This document shows, piece after piece, positions 17,117 through 26,724 of a stretch of DNA of 64,000 nucleotides. Location of the stretch: contig DEQO01000125.1 in assembly GCA_002360495.1 (NCBI GenBank), positions 45,356-109,355 of the forward strand. Reading direction: 5' to 3'. How positions within the stretch are numbered: the stretch's first letter is position 1; every line of letters begins with the position of its first letter. A program made the position numbers and the translations under genes. The notes under the pieces are model-generated. The model was given only the letters and a program-made list of their open reading frames with translations, ran no database searches and was not told the DNA's origin. The stretch is from Flavobacteriales bacterium UBA3364. Lineage in GTDB: Bacteria > Bacteroidota > Bacteroidia > Flavobacteriales_F > PHOS-HE28.

Positions 17117-17430
17117 CTCGGCCCCTGAAACGCGCCCTTGATGCCCGGGGTTTCCAATTCCTACGACAGATCATCGAGGACGGACCGCGGGACCGGTAAA
17201 AGCGCGACGGATCGGCCCAGGTTCTTGTTCTATCCTCAAGCCATCCACCGTGTCATTGGCCTCGACCCCACTTCGCACAGTTATCCGATCGATCCGCTCG
17301 TGGACGAACTGGACAGCACCGGATCGCATGGTCCGTTCGACGAGGAACCGCAGATCCTTTCCATCCTGTGGAACGAAGGGCACGACCGTACTTGGATCGC
17401 TCGAAGCCCTGGGAGAGCCTGTACGTCGGA
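17117..17430. other. Intergenic stretch without a supported gene
   Basis: 314 bp between a small minus-strand ORF and the type A surface-protein gene. Overlapping open frames exist on both strands, but none has a plausible start, protein-like composition or recognisable motif. It presumably carries the promoter of the surface protein; no clean -7 box is seen. Confidence 0.4.
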
Positions 17431-17688
17431 TCAGGAAGCTCTCCGTAGCTGGAACGGCTTCACTGTGGAGACCTCCCCATCCAACACCATCAAGTAGTAC
17501 TCCTCACCATCCAGGTCAGTGATGCGCACACGGGTAACGGGGCCGCTCACTTCGCCGGTCTTGACGATGTGGCCCTGGCTGTCGCAGATGTCGAACAGCG
17601 CTTCCCTGGAGCCGGGCTCGTAATCGAACATCAAGAGGCGTTCGATCTGGTCGATGCGCACGCGTATGTGGTTCGTTACTTCAGGCAT
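17431..17688 (-). CDS. Small protein resembling a stand-alone sorting-domain core
   Basis: 85 residues starting MPEVTNHIRVRIDQIE. The pattern FDICDSQGHIVKTG, TRVRITDLDGEEYYLMVLDG and VKPFQLRR reads like the beta-sandwich core of a type A sorting domain (usually GQ-V--G and L-G-Y---V--G). There is no signal peptide and no cargo. The protein is acidic in the middle with a basic end. It may be a cytoplasmic relative of that fold or a remnant; function unknown. Confidence 0.5.
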   Translation of the reverse strand: MPEVTNHIRVRIDQIERLLMFDYEPGSREALFDICDSQGHIVKTGEVSGPVTRVRITDLDGEEYYLMVLDGEVSTVKPFQLRRAS

Positions 17689-18164
17689 GGTCTTTCGAGT
17701 TACGCCGTTCTACGGATTTGACCCCGAAGAGGTTGCAACGTAAGAGCCCGGCCTACCTCACGGTCGACCGGGCCCTACCACCAAACCATCACCAAAACCA
17801 CCCCGCCCTCGCGGGGGAACCACCACCAATGGGCTTCAACTGCCCTGATCGTTGAAGATCCACAGCCCGGGATAGGAACCATGGACCGAAGTCGTTGTGT
17901 TCATCGCAACAAGGGGTTTTGATCGTTCGCACCACCAAACTACCAGCGCATGGGCCGTTGGAAAAGGGACGAACGAGCAACGGAGGCTGGCCGATAGGGA
18001 GCGGTCGAACGGAACGGGAAACTCCGGACCCGCTCTGTGCAGCACGATGCTGCGCGCCGAAACGCCGAATTGACGCATTTCCGTTCTCCCGATCGGACAC
18101 GCCGTTCACCGGTCCGTGCTGTCCGCTGCCTGCGCATAGCCTATTTTTCGGCAAACGAAACACC
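17689..18164. other. Intergenic region before the LytTR regulator
   Basis: 476 bp with no convincing gene. A stem of about 9 bp (AGAGCCCGG at about 17739-17747 with CCGGGCCCT) is followed on the minus strand by a short TT run and could be a terminator. CTATTTTTCG at 18140-18149 resembles a -7 box 16 nt before the regulator start. Nothing else stands out. Confidence 0.4.
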
Positions 18165-18917
18165 ATGGCCCTGCGCGCACTGATCGTGGACGATGAAGCG
18201 GATGCACGGGACAACCTGCGCCTGATGTTGGAGGAGCATTGTCCCGAGGTACAGATCGTGGGGCAGGCGGGTAGTGCGCCTGAAGCGAGAGAGAAGATCC
18301 AGGCCGTTCAACCGAACGCGCTGTTCCTGGATATCAAGATGCCCGGCGAGGATGGTTTCGCGCTTCTTGCATCCATCGCCGAACTCGACCTTCCAGTGGT
18401 GTTCACCACCGCCTATGACGATTATGCCTTGAAGGCCTTTCAGCAGAACGCGTTGGATTACTTGGAGAAACCCATCGATGTGGATGCGTTGATGCGCGCG
18501 GTGAAGAAGCTGCACAAGCTTTCGGATGAATTGGGCGGCACCACACCTTCAGCCATCGCGGCCTTGATGAAGGACCCTGCTTCACCGCTGAGTTCGCGCG
18601 TCGCAGTGCCTGGCCGTGAAGGACTGGTGCTGTTGAAACACGAGGACATCCTCTACTTGGAGGCGAACGACAGCTATACGACCATCCACCTGAAGGATGG
18701 CAAACGCTCCGTGAGCAGCAAGCACATCCGGGTCTTCGAAACGAACCTCGACCCGAAGACCTTCTTCCGCGTACACAAATCGTACATCATCAACCTGGCG
18801 CACCTGAAGGGCTTCAACCGCACGGAAGGGAACATGGCGGTCCTGGACACCGGGGCGTTGATACCCGTTTCCCGTCGCAGGCTTCCAGATTTCCTAGGAC
18901 TGATCAATACGTTCTGA
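18165..18917 (+). CDS. LytTR-family response regulator
   Basis: 250 residues from ATG 18165; the upstream extension to 17895 has no protein-like character. The receiver domain (1-120) has the acidic pocket DDE at 9-11, phosphoacceptor D56 in LFLDIKMPG and K in LEKPID. A LytTR DNA-binding domain occupies about 140-245 (ILYLEANDSYTTIHLKDG, FFRVHKSYIINL, IPVSRRRL). It should bind direct repeats when phosphorylated. The cognate kinase gene begins 5 bp after its stop. Confidence 0.92.
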   Translation: MALRALIVDDEADARDNLRLMLEEHCPEVQIVGQAGSAPEAREKIQAVQPNALFLDIKMPGEDGFALLASIAELDLPVVFTTAYDDYALKAFQQNALDYLEKPIDVDALMRAVKKLHKLSDELGGTTPSAIAALMKDPASPLSSRVAVPGREGLVLLKHEDILYLEANDSYTTIHLKDGKRSVSSKHIRVFETNLDPKTFFRVHKSYIINLAHLKGFNRTEGNMAVLDTGALIPVSRRRLPDFLGLINTF

Positions 18918-18922
18918 GGATC

Positions 18923-21900
18923 GTGCCCATCGCGGAACGCGTCGCTGGTACCGCGCTGCTCCTGTGCTTCGGAGCCGCTTGTGCGAATGCCCAACAGCAC
19001 GCGTTCTCCCAGTTCTCCACCAAGGATGGTCTGGCACAAAGCCAGGTGCGCACCATCGCACAAGATGGGCAGGGCTATATCTGGTTCGGCACATTGGGCG
19101 GTGCAAGCCGTTTCGATGGTCGGCAATTCATGAACTACGCGCTTTCCGATGGACTACCCGACCCACAGGTCAGTGCCATGGTACGCGATGGGGACGGCAC
19201 CCTGTTCCTCGGTTGCGGGAATTCTCTGGTGCGCTCTTCAGGCCACGGCCTCACCGTGGAGCGATTGCCCGCAAAAAGCCTTGGCACCAGGATCCTGGCG
19301 CTGGCCAGGAACCACCGTGGGAGCATCTTCATCGGCACGGACGGTGGAGGTGTCTTCGTTCGCGATAGTGCCGGGATCGGACCACTGTCCGGCTATCCTG
19401 CTGATACCGCCTCGAACGTCCGCGCGCTGCTCGCGCTGTCGGATGGTCGTTTGCTGATCGGGCTTCGGAACGGTCTGTTGCTCTGGGAGAATGGCGTCTG
19501 CCGATCCGTCCAGGTCGGTGATACCGATCCGAAGGCCATCAATGCGCTGGCCGAAAGCAAGGATGGTACGTGGTGGGTGGGGACCGTGATCGACGGGCTC
19601 TATGGCATTCACACGGACGGCAAGCAAACTGAATACGACGAGGAGAACGGGCTCTTGCGCAACAACGTGCGTTGTTTGTTGCTGGACGAACGGGACCGCC
19701 TTTGGATCGGTACCAAATTCGGCGTGAACCTCCTGGACAACGGTCGCCTTCGCTTGTTCACCATCCACCAAGGCATGCCGAGCGACAACATCTCGTGTGC
19801 TTTCCAGGATTCCGAAGGCAATGTCTGGTTCGGGACCGATGGCGCTGGTGTGCTCAAGTACGCGGGAGACCGGTTCGTGACCTTCACCTTGAAGGACGGC
19901 CTTTGCAGCGACCTGGTGATGAACATCACAGCCGATGCACAAGGGGATCTCTGGCTCGGAACCTACGACAACGGCATCTGCCGCATGGACGGTATGGCTT
20001 GGGTCAGCACGCTGGATGGTCTACCCAACAACACCATTTGGTGCGGAGCGCGGGATCGCAACGGGGTACTGTGGTTCGGTACAGCGAGCGGGTTGGTCCA
20101 GCTGGTGAACGGAATGGTACGGCCCCTTCCGCCTGCGATCGCGCTTGCCGACCAGCCCGTACTCTCCTTGAACGAAGCGCCCGATGGAAGCATGTGGTGC
20201 GGGCTGCGCGAAGGGCTCGCGATCATCTCGCCGCTGGGGGAAATGGAGCTGATACCCGCAGCTGCAAATGGCCCGGGACGCTCCATCCGGAACATGATCC
20301 GCGACCGTAGCGGGGATCTTTGGTTGGCCACCGAACAAGGTCTTGTGCGCTACGGCAAGAACCGGTTCACCCGCTTCACCAAGGAGCGGGGGCTTGGCGA
20401 CAACACGGTCCTTTGTCTCTTGCACGATGATAAGGAGCGGCTTTGGATCGGTACCGCGAACGGGATCACGTGCATGGAGAACGGGACGTTCCACTCCTTC
20501 AAACTGGCCACTGACTTCGGGTCGAACTATGTCGACCTGCTCTTGGCCGACGGGCTCGGACGCATCTGGGCCGGTACCAACAACGGCCTTTTCTTGATGC
20601 ATCCCGACAGCCTGCTCGATGGCCGGGGATCACCCGAACACATCACCCTGAACGATGGACTGCGCAGTTTGGAGTTCAACCTGAACGCCGGGTTCCTGGA
20701 CCCTCGCGGGCGCTTGATGATGGGTAGCGCAGGGGGCCTTGTCTTCCATGATCTCAAGCGATATCCGTCTTCCATTCCGGTCCCTCGACCATTGACCAGG
20801 ATCACCGGTGTGCGTTCTTTCCTGCAAGCCACGGATTGGTCCGACCAGAGCACCGGAACGGACGCCCAGGGATTGCCCACGGGCCTGCACCTCGCCTATC
20901 GCCGGAACCACCTCACATTCGATTATGTGGGCATTTCATTATCGGAACCCGATCAGGTGCAATACCGCTACCGGCTGAAGGGCTTCGACCAGGACTGGCT
21001 GCCACCCACCGATGCGCGCTTCGCCAGCTACAGCAATCTGGCACAAGGGACCTATTCGTTCGAGGTGACGTCCAGCGTGCGCAACGGCGAATGGAGCGCG
21101 CCGACCTCGTTCACGTTCGTGATCACCCCGCCGTTCTGGTTACGATGGTGGTTCTTCCTGGCTTGCGCCCTTGTGCTATCCGGCGCCATCTATGGCGTAT
21201 TCCGCTACCGGGCCATGGCACGCCAGCGGCATGAGCGCACCCGCCAATTGATGCTGCGTTCCCGCATGCTGCAACTGGAACAACAGGCCTTGAACGCGAA
21301 CATGAACCGCCACTTCGTCTTCAACGCCCTGAACAGCATCCAGTACCACATCAACAAACAGGACCGGGCCACGGCCAGCCGGTACCTCACCAGCTTCGCC
21401 AAACTGATCCGTAAGAATCTTGACGCCAGCCAGAACGACACCACCACCCTGGCCGAGGAATTGGAGCGATTGGAACTCTACCTTGTTCTGGAGCACATGC
21501 GCTTCAAGGACAAGTTCGACTACAAGATCACGGTCGAGCCAGGGGTTGATATAGCCGGGGCCAGGCTACCGGCCATGATGCTCCAGCCGTATGTGGAGAA
21601 CAGCATCTGGCACGGTATCCTCCCAAAGGACGGGTCCGGACGGGTGGAGATCGTGGTCCGCCCCGCGCCGAACCACCGTGTCCAAGTGCATATCCAGGAC
21701 GATGGCATCGGCATGCAGAACAGCCTGAAGGCCAAGGAAGGCTTGTCCGGGGACCATATCTCCCGGGGTATCGAGATCACCAAGGGCCGTGCGGATGTGC
21801 TACGGAAGCTGGAATTGACCGATATCCGAATTTCCGGGCCGGAAGACCGCCTTGATGGGGCCAGTGGCCGTTGCTTGGGAACCCAAGTATCGATCGAACT

Positions 21901-21979
21901 GCCCTTGACCGACGGTTGGAAAAAGTCCGAAGGGGGCTTGCAAACAGCTGATGGACAACTTACTTTTGATGGACGGTAA
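18923..21979 (+). CDS. Beta-propeller LytS-type sensor histidine kinase
   Basis: 1018 residues from GTG 18923, 5 bp after the LytTR regulator. The signal peptide ends ACANAQQ. About a dozen two-component-regulator propeller repeats follow (IWFGT--GGASRFDG, LWIGT--G style), then a Y_Y_Y domain (YRYRLKGFDQDW), one membrane helix (WWFFLACALVLSGAIYGVF, about 737-755), a coiled linker, the His_kinase domain and a HATPase (YVENSIWHG, DDGIGM). The phosphoacceptor box reads MNRHFVFNALNSIQYH, where the family norm is MNPHF-FN, so Pro is replaced by Arg. The periplasmic propeller probably senses a ligand; it is unknown. Confidence 0.92.
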   Translation: MPIAERVAGTALLLCFGAACANAQQHAFSQFSTKDGLAQSQVRTIAQDGQGYIWFGTLGGASRFDGRQFMNYALSDGLPDPQVSAMVRDGDGTLFLGCGNSLVRSSGHGLTVERLPAKSLGTRILALARNHRGSIFIGTDGGGVFVRDSAGIGPLSGYPADTASNVRALLALSDGRLLIGLRNGLLLWENGVCRSVQVGDTDPKAINALAESKDGTWWVGTVIDGLYGIHTDGKQTEYDEENGLLRNNVRCLLLDERDRLWIGTKFGVNLLDNGRLRLFTIHQGMPSDNISCAFQDSEGNVWFGTDGAGVLKYAGDRFVTFTLKDGLCSDLVMNITADAQGDLWLGTYDNGICRMDGMAWVSTLDGLPNNTIWCGARDRNGVLWFGTASGLVQLVNGMVRPLPPAIALADQPVLSLNEAPDGSMWCGLREGLAIISPLGEMELIPAAANGPGRSIRNMIRDRSGDLWLATEQGLVRYGKNRFTRFTKERGLGDNTVLCLLHDDKERLWIGTANGITCMENGTFHSFKLATDFGSNYVDLLLADGLGRIWAGTNNGLFLMHPDSLLDGRGSPEHITLNDGLRSLEFNLNAGFLDPRGRLMMGSAGGLVFHDLKRYPSSIPVPRPLTRITGVRSFLQATDWSDQSTGTDAQGLPTGLHLAYRRNHLTFDYVGISLSEPDQVQYRYRLKGFDQDWLPPTDARFASYSNLAQGTYSFEVTSSVRNGEWSAPTSFTFVITPPFWLRWWFFLACALVLSGAIYGVFRYRAMARQRHERTRQLMLRSRMLQLEQQALNANMNRHFVFNALNSIQYHINKQDRATASRYLTSFAKLIRKNLDASQNDTTTLAEELERLELYLVLEHMRFKDKFDYKITVEPGVDIAGARLPAMMLQPYVENSIWHGILPKDGSGRVEIVVRPAPNHRVQVHIQDDGIGMQNSLKAKEGLSGDHISRGIEITKGRADVLRKLELTDIRISGPEDRLDGASGRCLGTQVSIELPLTDGWKKSEGGLQTADGQLTFDGR

Positions 21980-21991
21980 TTCGCCTTAGTC

Positions 21992-22273
21992 ATGCGTTCG
22001 GCCCTCCCTGTTGTGCTTCTCATCGGTCTACTGGCCACTTCCTGTAGCAAGGAAGAGCCGGTGGAGCCCTGCTCATCCGCGCATCAGGAAGAAGTGAACG
22101 AGAAGGACAACGCGGGTAAGCCTATCGTGTCCGAAAATGCGGCCGATGGTCAACAAGGCTTGGGCGAACCCGTGATAGCCACACCTACCGGGGGCGATAC
22201 TGATGGCACCGGCATCAGCGATGATGGTGATGACCTTTCCGATAGCGAGCGCGTTCGTAAGAAGCGCCGTTGA
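21992..22273 (+). CDS. Small acidic lipoprotein
   Basis: 93 residues. A signal sequence ends in the lipobox LATSC, so Cys18 should be lipidated. The mature chain is hydrophilic and acidic, rich in Gly and Asp (PTGGDTDGTGISDDGDD), and ends RVRKKRR. No family recognised. It lies 12 bp after the kinase gene in the same direction with a hairpin behind it, so it may be the last gene of the regulator-kinase transcript. Confidence 0.7.
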   Translation: MRSALPVVLLIGLLATSCSKEEPVEPCSSAHQEEVNEKDNAGKPIVSENAADGQQGLGEPVIATPTGGDTDGTGISDDGDDLSDSERVRKKRR

Positions 22274-22296
22274 CCGAACAACTTGAACACTCGTGA

Positions 22297-22320
22297 GCGC
22301 CCCGTAACTGGGGCGTTCCT
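22297..22320 (+). terminator. Rho-independent-like terminator
   Basis: CGCCCC (22298-22303) and GGGGCG (22310-22315) form a 6-bp GC stem with a 6-nt loop, followed by TTCCTCGTTC. It lies 24 nt after the lipoprotein stop. Confidence 0.55.
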
Positions 22321-22422
22321 CGTTCATCGACCTGCCGTTGGCCTTTCGAGCGCCGCCGTTCCTCGCGATATCCGACGGTCGTGTCACGGTCAACGCTAGT
22401 TTCCTGCTCCGGGAACACGCGT

Positions 22423-23976
22423 ATGGGAACTTCACCCGATCATCTTCATCGGTTGATCCGGTCCATGACCGGACCCGAGAAGCGATACTTCAAGGTGTTC
22501 ACCGCGCGCCTCGCGCCCGGCACATCCGGCGATCAGCACGTCCTGTTCGATGCGATCGCCGCAATGACCACTTATGATGAACAAGCACTTCTGGAGCAAC
22601 TCGCCGACCGGCGCTCGCAGAAGCACTTCACGACCATCAAGCACCGGCTCTATGATGCAGTGCTGCGCAGCCTCTCGGCCTTCCATGTGGAAGGATCGAT
22701 CGATGCCCGATTGGCCCGATCGATGCACCAAGTGGAGGTCTTGCACGACAAGGCCCTGTACGAAGATGCAGAACGCCTATTGAACAGCGCGCGACGTCTG
22801 GCCCGGTCCCATGATCGACAGCTGGTGCTGCTGGCCATCGCCCGTTGGGATCAACGCTTGCTGGAACGCAACAACTATGCACTCGCGACCAAGGAAAGGA
22901 TGGGCCGTCTCCTGCAGGATACCGAGGCGGCGATGGCAGAGCAGCAGGAACTGAACGCGTTGTGGGAAGCGAAAAGCAAGATCCTGCTCAACCTGTATCG
23001 CGGTGGGCAGGCGCGTTGCAAGGAGGCCCTCGCGGAAGTACGGCTCATCCTCGATCGACCATTGTTGCATGATGCAGGAGGACTGCGAACACCGCGCGCC
23101 CGTTTCCTCTTCCACCACCTGCACGGTGCCGCCGCTTTCGCGACCGGTGACATGTCCCTTTGCATGGAACACCTGACCCGAGCGATCGACACATTGGAGG
23201 GATCCCGCACCAAATTCCTGGAGGAACCAAATCTGGCGATCTCCACGTTGAGCAACCTCATCTATGTGAAGGTCCGCATGGGACATTTCGAGGACGCGTT
23301 CGCCTTATTACGCGAATTCCGCTCCCTGCCCGCGCGCTGGGACATGCCGGAAACGGAGGACCTTGACCTGAAGCTCTTCGCGACGAGCACGAGCCTGGAA
23401 CTGACGATACACTCCCGCATGGGTGCGTTCGACAAGGCCTTGGAGCTGATCCCCGTCGTGGAGCGTGGTATGGCCCGACATGGACGTCGATTGGGCCCCA
23501 TGCGGAAAGCTGCATTCTACTACCAACTCGCATACGCATACTTCGGTGCAGGCAGGCCCGACCTCGCCTTGCGTTGGAGCCAGCGTTTGCTCAACGACAT
23601 CCACATCGATGACAGTACGGAGATCGTCTGCTTCGGACGTATACTGAACCTGATGTCGCATATCGACGCCGACAAGCTCGATGTCGTGCCGTACACCTTG
23701 CGCAATACGGGCCGCTTCCTCGCCACGCGTGCGCGTTCCCATCGCTTCGAGCCGGGATTCCTCGCCATGGTGAAGGGCGTGTTGAAGGCCCGCACACCTG
23801 CCGCTTTACAAGGCGTTTACGCCACGTTCCTGGAGAGGATCACACCACTGGAATTCGATCCCTTCGAGCATGTGGTGTTCGATCATATGGACCCGATCGC
23901 GTGGGTGGAAAGCAAGCTGACCGGAAGACCGTTCGCGGAACTGGTCAGGGAGCGTGCGACGCGCGTGGCAGCGTAA
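22423..23976 (+). CDS. Helical-repeat (TPR-like) protein of unknown function
   Basis: 517 residues from ATG 22423; the in-frame ATG at 22381 adds a non-conserved lead. The opening SPDHLHRLIRSMTGPEKRYFKVF is typical of a Bacteroidota family whose members start with a 'L---EKRYFK' helix followed by alpha-helical repeats. The whole chain is predicted helical, with degenerate TPR-like pairs (ALYEDAERLLNSARRLAR, AAFATGDMSLCMEHLTRAI, FGAGRPDLALRWSQRLL). No signal peptide and no catalytic motif; presumably a cytoplasmic scaffold. The stop is 3 bp from that of the convergent thiL. Confidence 0.75.
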   Translation: MGTSPDHLHRLIRSMTGPEKRYFKVFTARLAPGTSGDQHVLFDAIAAMTTYDEQALLEQLADRRSQKHFTTIKHRLYDAVLRSLSAFHVEGSIDARLARSMHQVEVLHDKALYEDAERLLNSARRLARSHDRQLVLLAIARWDQRLLERNNYALATKERMGRLLQDTEAAMAEQQELNALWEAKSKILLNLYRGGQARCKEALAEVRLILDRPLLHDAGGLRTPRARFLFHHLHGAAAFATGDMSLCMEHLTRAIDTLEGSRTKFLEEPNLAISTLSNLIYVKVRMGHFEDAFALLREFRSLPARWDMPETEDLDLKLFATSTSLELTIHSRMGAFDKALELIPVVERGMARHGRRLGPMRKAAFYYQLAYAYFGAGRPDLALRWSQRLLNDIHIDDSTEIVCFGRILNLMSHIDADKLDVVPYTLRNTGRFLATRARSHRFEPGFLAMVKGVLKARTPAALQGVYATFLERITPLEFDPFEHVVFDHMDPIAWVESKLTGRPFAELVRERATRVAA

Positions 23977-23979
23977 CGA

Positions 23980-25023
23980 CTACCCCTTCCTCAAGAACGC
24001 ATCCCACCCTTGCGCACGCAATTCGTGCAGGCCACCATGCTTGTCCACCAAGTGGTATCCGCTGGCCGCATCGGTCATGTGGCCGATCACGCTCAAGCTC
24101 GGATTGCCTTTGATCTTCTCGAAGTCCGCCTGCGCCACCGTGAAGAGCAGTTCGTAATCCTCGCCGCCGTTGAGTGCGCAGGTGCTGGGGTCGAGATCGA
24201 AATCGCGGGCGGTCCGGTAGGTCGTGGGATCGATGGGTAATTTGTCGTCGTAGATGCGGACGCCCAGGCCGGAGCTGCGCGCGATGTGCATCGCTTCACT
24301 GGCAAGACCATCGCTGACGTCGATCATCGCCGTAGGCTGAACGTCGAGATGCTTCAACAAGGTGATGATGTCCTTGCGCGCCTCGGGTTTCAACTGACGT
24401 TCGATGATGTAGTCGTGACCGGCGAGATCCGGTTGTGCACCGGTCTGCGTGAAGACCGCTTTCTCGCGCTCCAAGACCTGGAGGCCCATGTATGCACCAC
24501 CGAGATCACCGCTGACCACCAGAAGGTCATTGTCCTTCGCGCCGCTTCGGTAGATGATGTGCTCCTTCTTCGCTACCCCGATGGCGGTGATGGAGATCAC
24601 CAACCCACTGCGTGAAGCTGTGGTATCGCCACCGACGAGGTCCACGCCGTAGTTCCTGCAGGCCATCAACAGTCCTTCGTAGAGCTCATCCACGGCCTCT
24701 ACCGGGAAGCGGTTGCTCAAGCCCAAAGCCACCACCACTTGCCTCGGTTCGGCATTCATGGCGTAGACATCGCTCAAGTTCACCACAACGGACTTATAGC
24801 CGAGATGCTTCAGGGGCACATACGCCAGATCGAAGTGCACACCCTCCACCAGCATATCCGTGGTGATGACCTGATGAAGACCTTGTGGATCGATCACGGC
24901 CGCATCATCACCGATGCCTTTCAGCGTCGATGCATGGGATGGGACGATCCGCGAGGCGAGCCGTTCGATCAAGCCGAATTCGCCGAGGGCGGAAAGTTCG
25001 GTACGAGGGGAATTGTCGGTCAT
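23980..25023 (-). CDS. thiL: Thiamine-phosphate kinase
   Basis: 347 residues from ATG 25023; ATG 25050 is an alternative adding nine residues. It phosphorylates thiamine monophosphate to thiamine diphosphate with ATP, the last step of cofactor synthesis. AIR-synthetase-like fold motifs are present in order: GIGDDAAVI, TTDMLVEGVHFD, VVGGDTTASRSG is read as LVGGDTTASRSG, DNDLLVVSGDLGGAYMGL, DVSDGLASEA and GGEDYELLF. The acidic metal-binding residues are intact. Cytoplasmic. It is third in a same-strand run after the SPFH and GT-C genes, with no obvious functional link to them. Confidence 0.95.
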   Translation of the reverse strand: MTDNSPRTELSALGEFGLIERLASRIVPSHASTLKGIGDDAAVIDPQGLHQVITTDMLVEGVHFDLAYVPLKHLGYKSVVVNLSDVYAMNAEPRQVVVALGLSNRFPVEAVDELYEGLLMACRNYGVDLVGGDTTASRSGLVISITAIGVAKKEHIIYRSGAKDNDLLVVSGDLGGAYMGLQVLEREKAVFTQTGAQPDLAGHDYIIERQLKPEARKDIITLLKHLDVQPTAMIDVSDGLASEAMHIARSSGLGVRIYDDKLPIDPTTYRTARDFDLDPSTCALNGGEDYELLFTVAQADFEKIKGNPSLSVIGHMTDAASGYHLVDKHGGLHELRAQGWDAFLRKG

Positions 25024-25085
25024 CCGTGCAAAGATCGCCGGTGGCCGCAAAAGTGGGCCACAGTCCGTGTTCCCCGCCGGAACGT

Positions 25086-26636
25086 TCAGGGGCCAACACG
25101 TTCGAAAAGCCGCATCCTAATGTTCTTCAATCCGACCAGATCATGCACCTCAACGCTGTCCAGGCAGGTGAAACCAGGCATGTGATCCGCAGGTGTGATG
25201 CGCAACCGATCCGTCCCGGGCCACGACAATTCCGGAGTATCCGCCCTGTAGCCGGCCATTTCGAAGCGTTGGTATCCGTTCCACTCGAACCCGCCGTTCA
25301 GGTCCAGCTTTCGCTCCAGGGCGCCACATCCATCGGCCAGCGCGCGGGCACCTTTCCTGGTCCCTTGGAAATAGACCTGTTCGTTCACACTGAAAAGCAC
25401 CAAGCACATCAACACTACGAGCGTAACGATCCCGGGTGCCCTCCCGGTGATCGGCATCCGTGGCATCAGAAGGATGATCAAGAACGCCAGCGCGAACACG
25501 AAATACCGATCGCTCAGGTAGATGATCGACAACGGCACGACACTCCCCAGCAGGATGAACGAGGCCGGATGCAGCAACCGGAAGTGCCCGATGCACTTCG
25601 CCAAGGACAACGCACTTGCCAGGACAATGAGCGAACCAATGAGCCACGAGGTATCGAACTGGGCGGATGCGTGATCGGGGAAAAGCAACGCGCCAACACC
25701 CTTCGCGTGCCAGATATCACCGGTGAACGGCCAGTTGTTCCCTGACCAATACATGCGCGCTTGACCCAAGAGGATCAATACCGCCGCGATCAGCAGTTCC
25801 TTCCGGGACCACTTCCAGAATTGGGGAAGCGTGAGCGGCAGCAGCGAAACGCCTGCAAAGAGGGCGAAATTCAGCAGGTAGTATCCCAACTTGCCAACGG
25901 CCATCAGATCCGGGTCCACCCACGCGAAGAGCGCCACCCCGAATTGGAACGCGTAGTTCTGCGGCCGACCGATGCGTTCAACGAACCAGGCATCGTGCCA
26001 CATCAGCGCCACCGCCGCTCCTGCCAAAAGGACAATACCCATCCGGAGGTTGGCACTGTTCCGGATGCCGCAAAGAAGTTCGTAGAGGATCATTCCCCCA
26101 GGGAGTAGGAGGGCCGTAGGCCGATCCAGGACCGCAATGACCAGGAATACCATGGCCATGATGGCATCAATACGCGAATAGCCCTTCAGGCGTATACGCT
26201 CCATTCGGTGGAACGCGGCCAGGCAGAAGGTCAACGCGAATACGTCCGTCATGAAGCTCATGGAGAGATGAACGTAGACCGGGTTGAACAGGAGAAGAAT
26301 TGCTCCCATGAACGAACCAAAAGGACCGACACCGTACAAGCGCAGTAGCGCATGAAGCGCGAGCGCCCCTGCACAGGCGAGGAGCATCATCGAGATCCGC
26401 AAGGCAACGAAACCATCTCCACCCAGTCCCAGGAACGGATAGCCCCATAGGATCTGACTGAACAGTGGCATCCCCTGCCAGTCAAGGTAATGGAATGCGC
26501 CGGCCTTCAAATTCTCAACGGCCCGCACATAGGCCCAATCATCATTCACCGGCCACTCTCCTGAGGGCCACACCACAAGGCACGCGACCAGCCAGAGGAG
26601 GATCAGCAAAAGCCGTTCTTTCATGATGGAGTTCAT
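25086..26636 (-). CDS. GT-C fold membrane glycosyltransferase-like protein
   Basis: 516 residues with about eleven hydrophobic segments. The first periplasmic loop contains VNDDWAYVRAVENL after WPSGEWP, the double-Asp motif of GT39/ArnT/PMT-type enzymes that use polyprenyl-phosphate sugars. LDRPTALLLPGGMILYELL is a conserved-looking helix. A soluble C-terminal part of about 100 residues follows the last helix. Donor and acceptor are unknown. Both ATGs (26636 and 26624) are usable; the first sits in the loop of a hairpin. Confidence 0.75.
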   Translation of the reverse strand: MNSIMKERLLLILLWLVACLVVWPSGEWPVNDDWAYVRAVENLKAGAFHYLDWQGMPLFSQILWGYPFLGLGGDGFVALRISMMLLACAGALALHALLRLYGVGPFGSFMGAILLLFNPVYVHLSMSFMTDVFALTFCLAAFHRMERIRLKGYSRIDAIMAMVFLVIAVLDRPTALLLPGGMILYELLCGIRNSANLRMGIVLLAGAAVALMWHDAWFVERIGRPQNYAFQFGVALFAWVDPDLMAVGKLGYYLLNFALFAGVSLLPLTLPQFWKWSRKELLIAAVLILLGQARMYWSGNNWPFTGDIWHAKGVGALLFPDHASAQFDTSWLIGSLIVLASALSLAKCIGHFRLLHPASFILLGSVVPLSIIYLSDRYFVFALAFLIILLMPRMPITGRAPGIVTLVVLMCLVLFSVNEQVYFQGTRKGARALADGCGALERKLDLNGGFEWNGYQRFEMAGYRADTPELSWPGTDRLRITPADHMPGFTCLDSVEVHDLVGLKNIRMRLFERVGP

Positions 26637-26653
26637 TGTGTCCCTCCATCATG
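26622..26653 (-). promoter_or_regulatory. Hairpin enclosing the start codon of the GT-C gene
   Basis: On the minus strand CATGATGGAG (26653-26644) pairs perfectly with CTCCATCATG (26631-26622), leaving a 12-nt loop that holds the ATG at 26636. A GGAGGG stretch just upstream is within the stem. In RNA this could hide the ribosome entry site and one of the two start codons. Confidence 0.45.
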
Positions 26654-26724
26654 CTGCACGACAGGACCGGACATCAGCATGGCCGTGATCACGCAACGAC
26701 CGGTCCACCGCGGGGGCCAGCACC

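Noticed and set aside
17138..17497. Possible plus-strand gene in the 17.1-17.5 kb interval
   Set aside because: Three overlapping frames are open, none with a credible start, motif or amino-acid pattern, and it runs into the better-supported minus-strand ORF at 17431.
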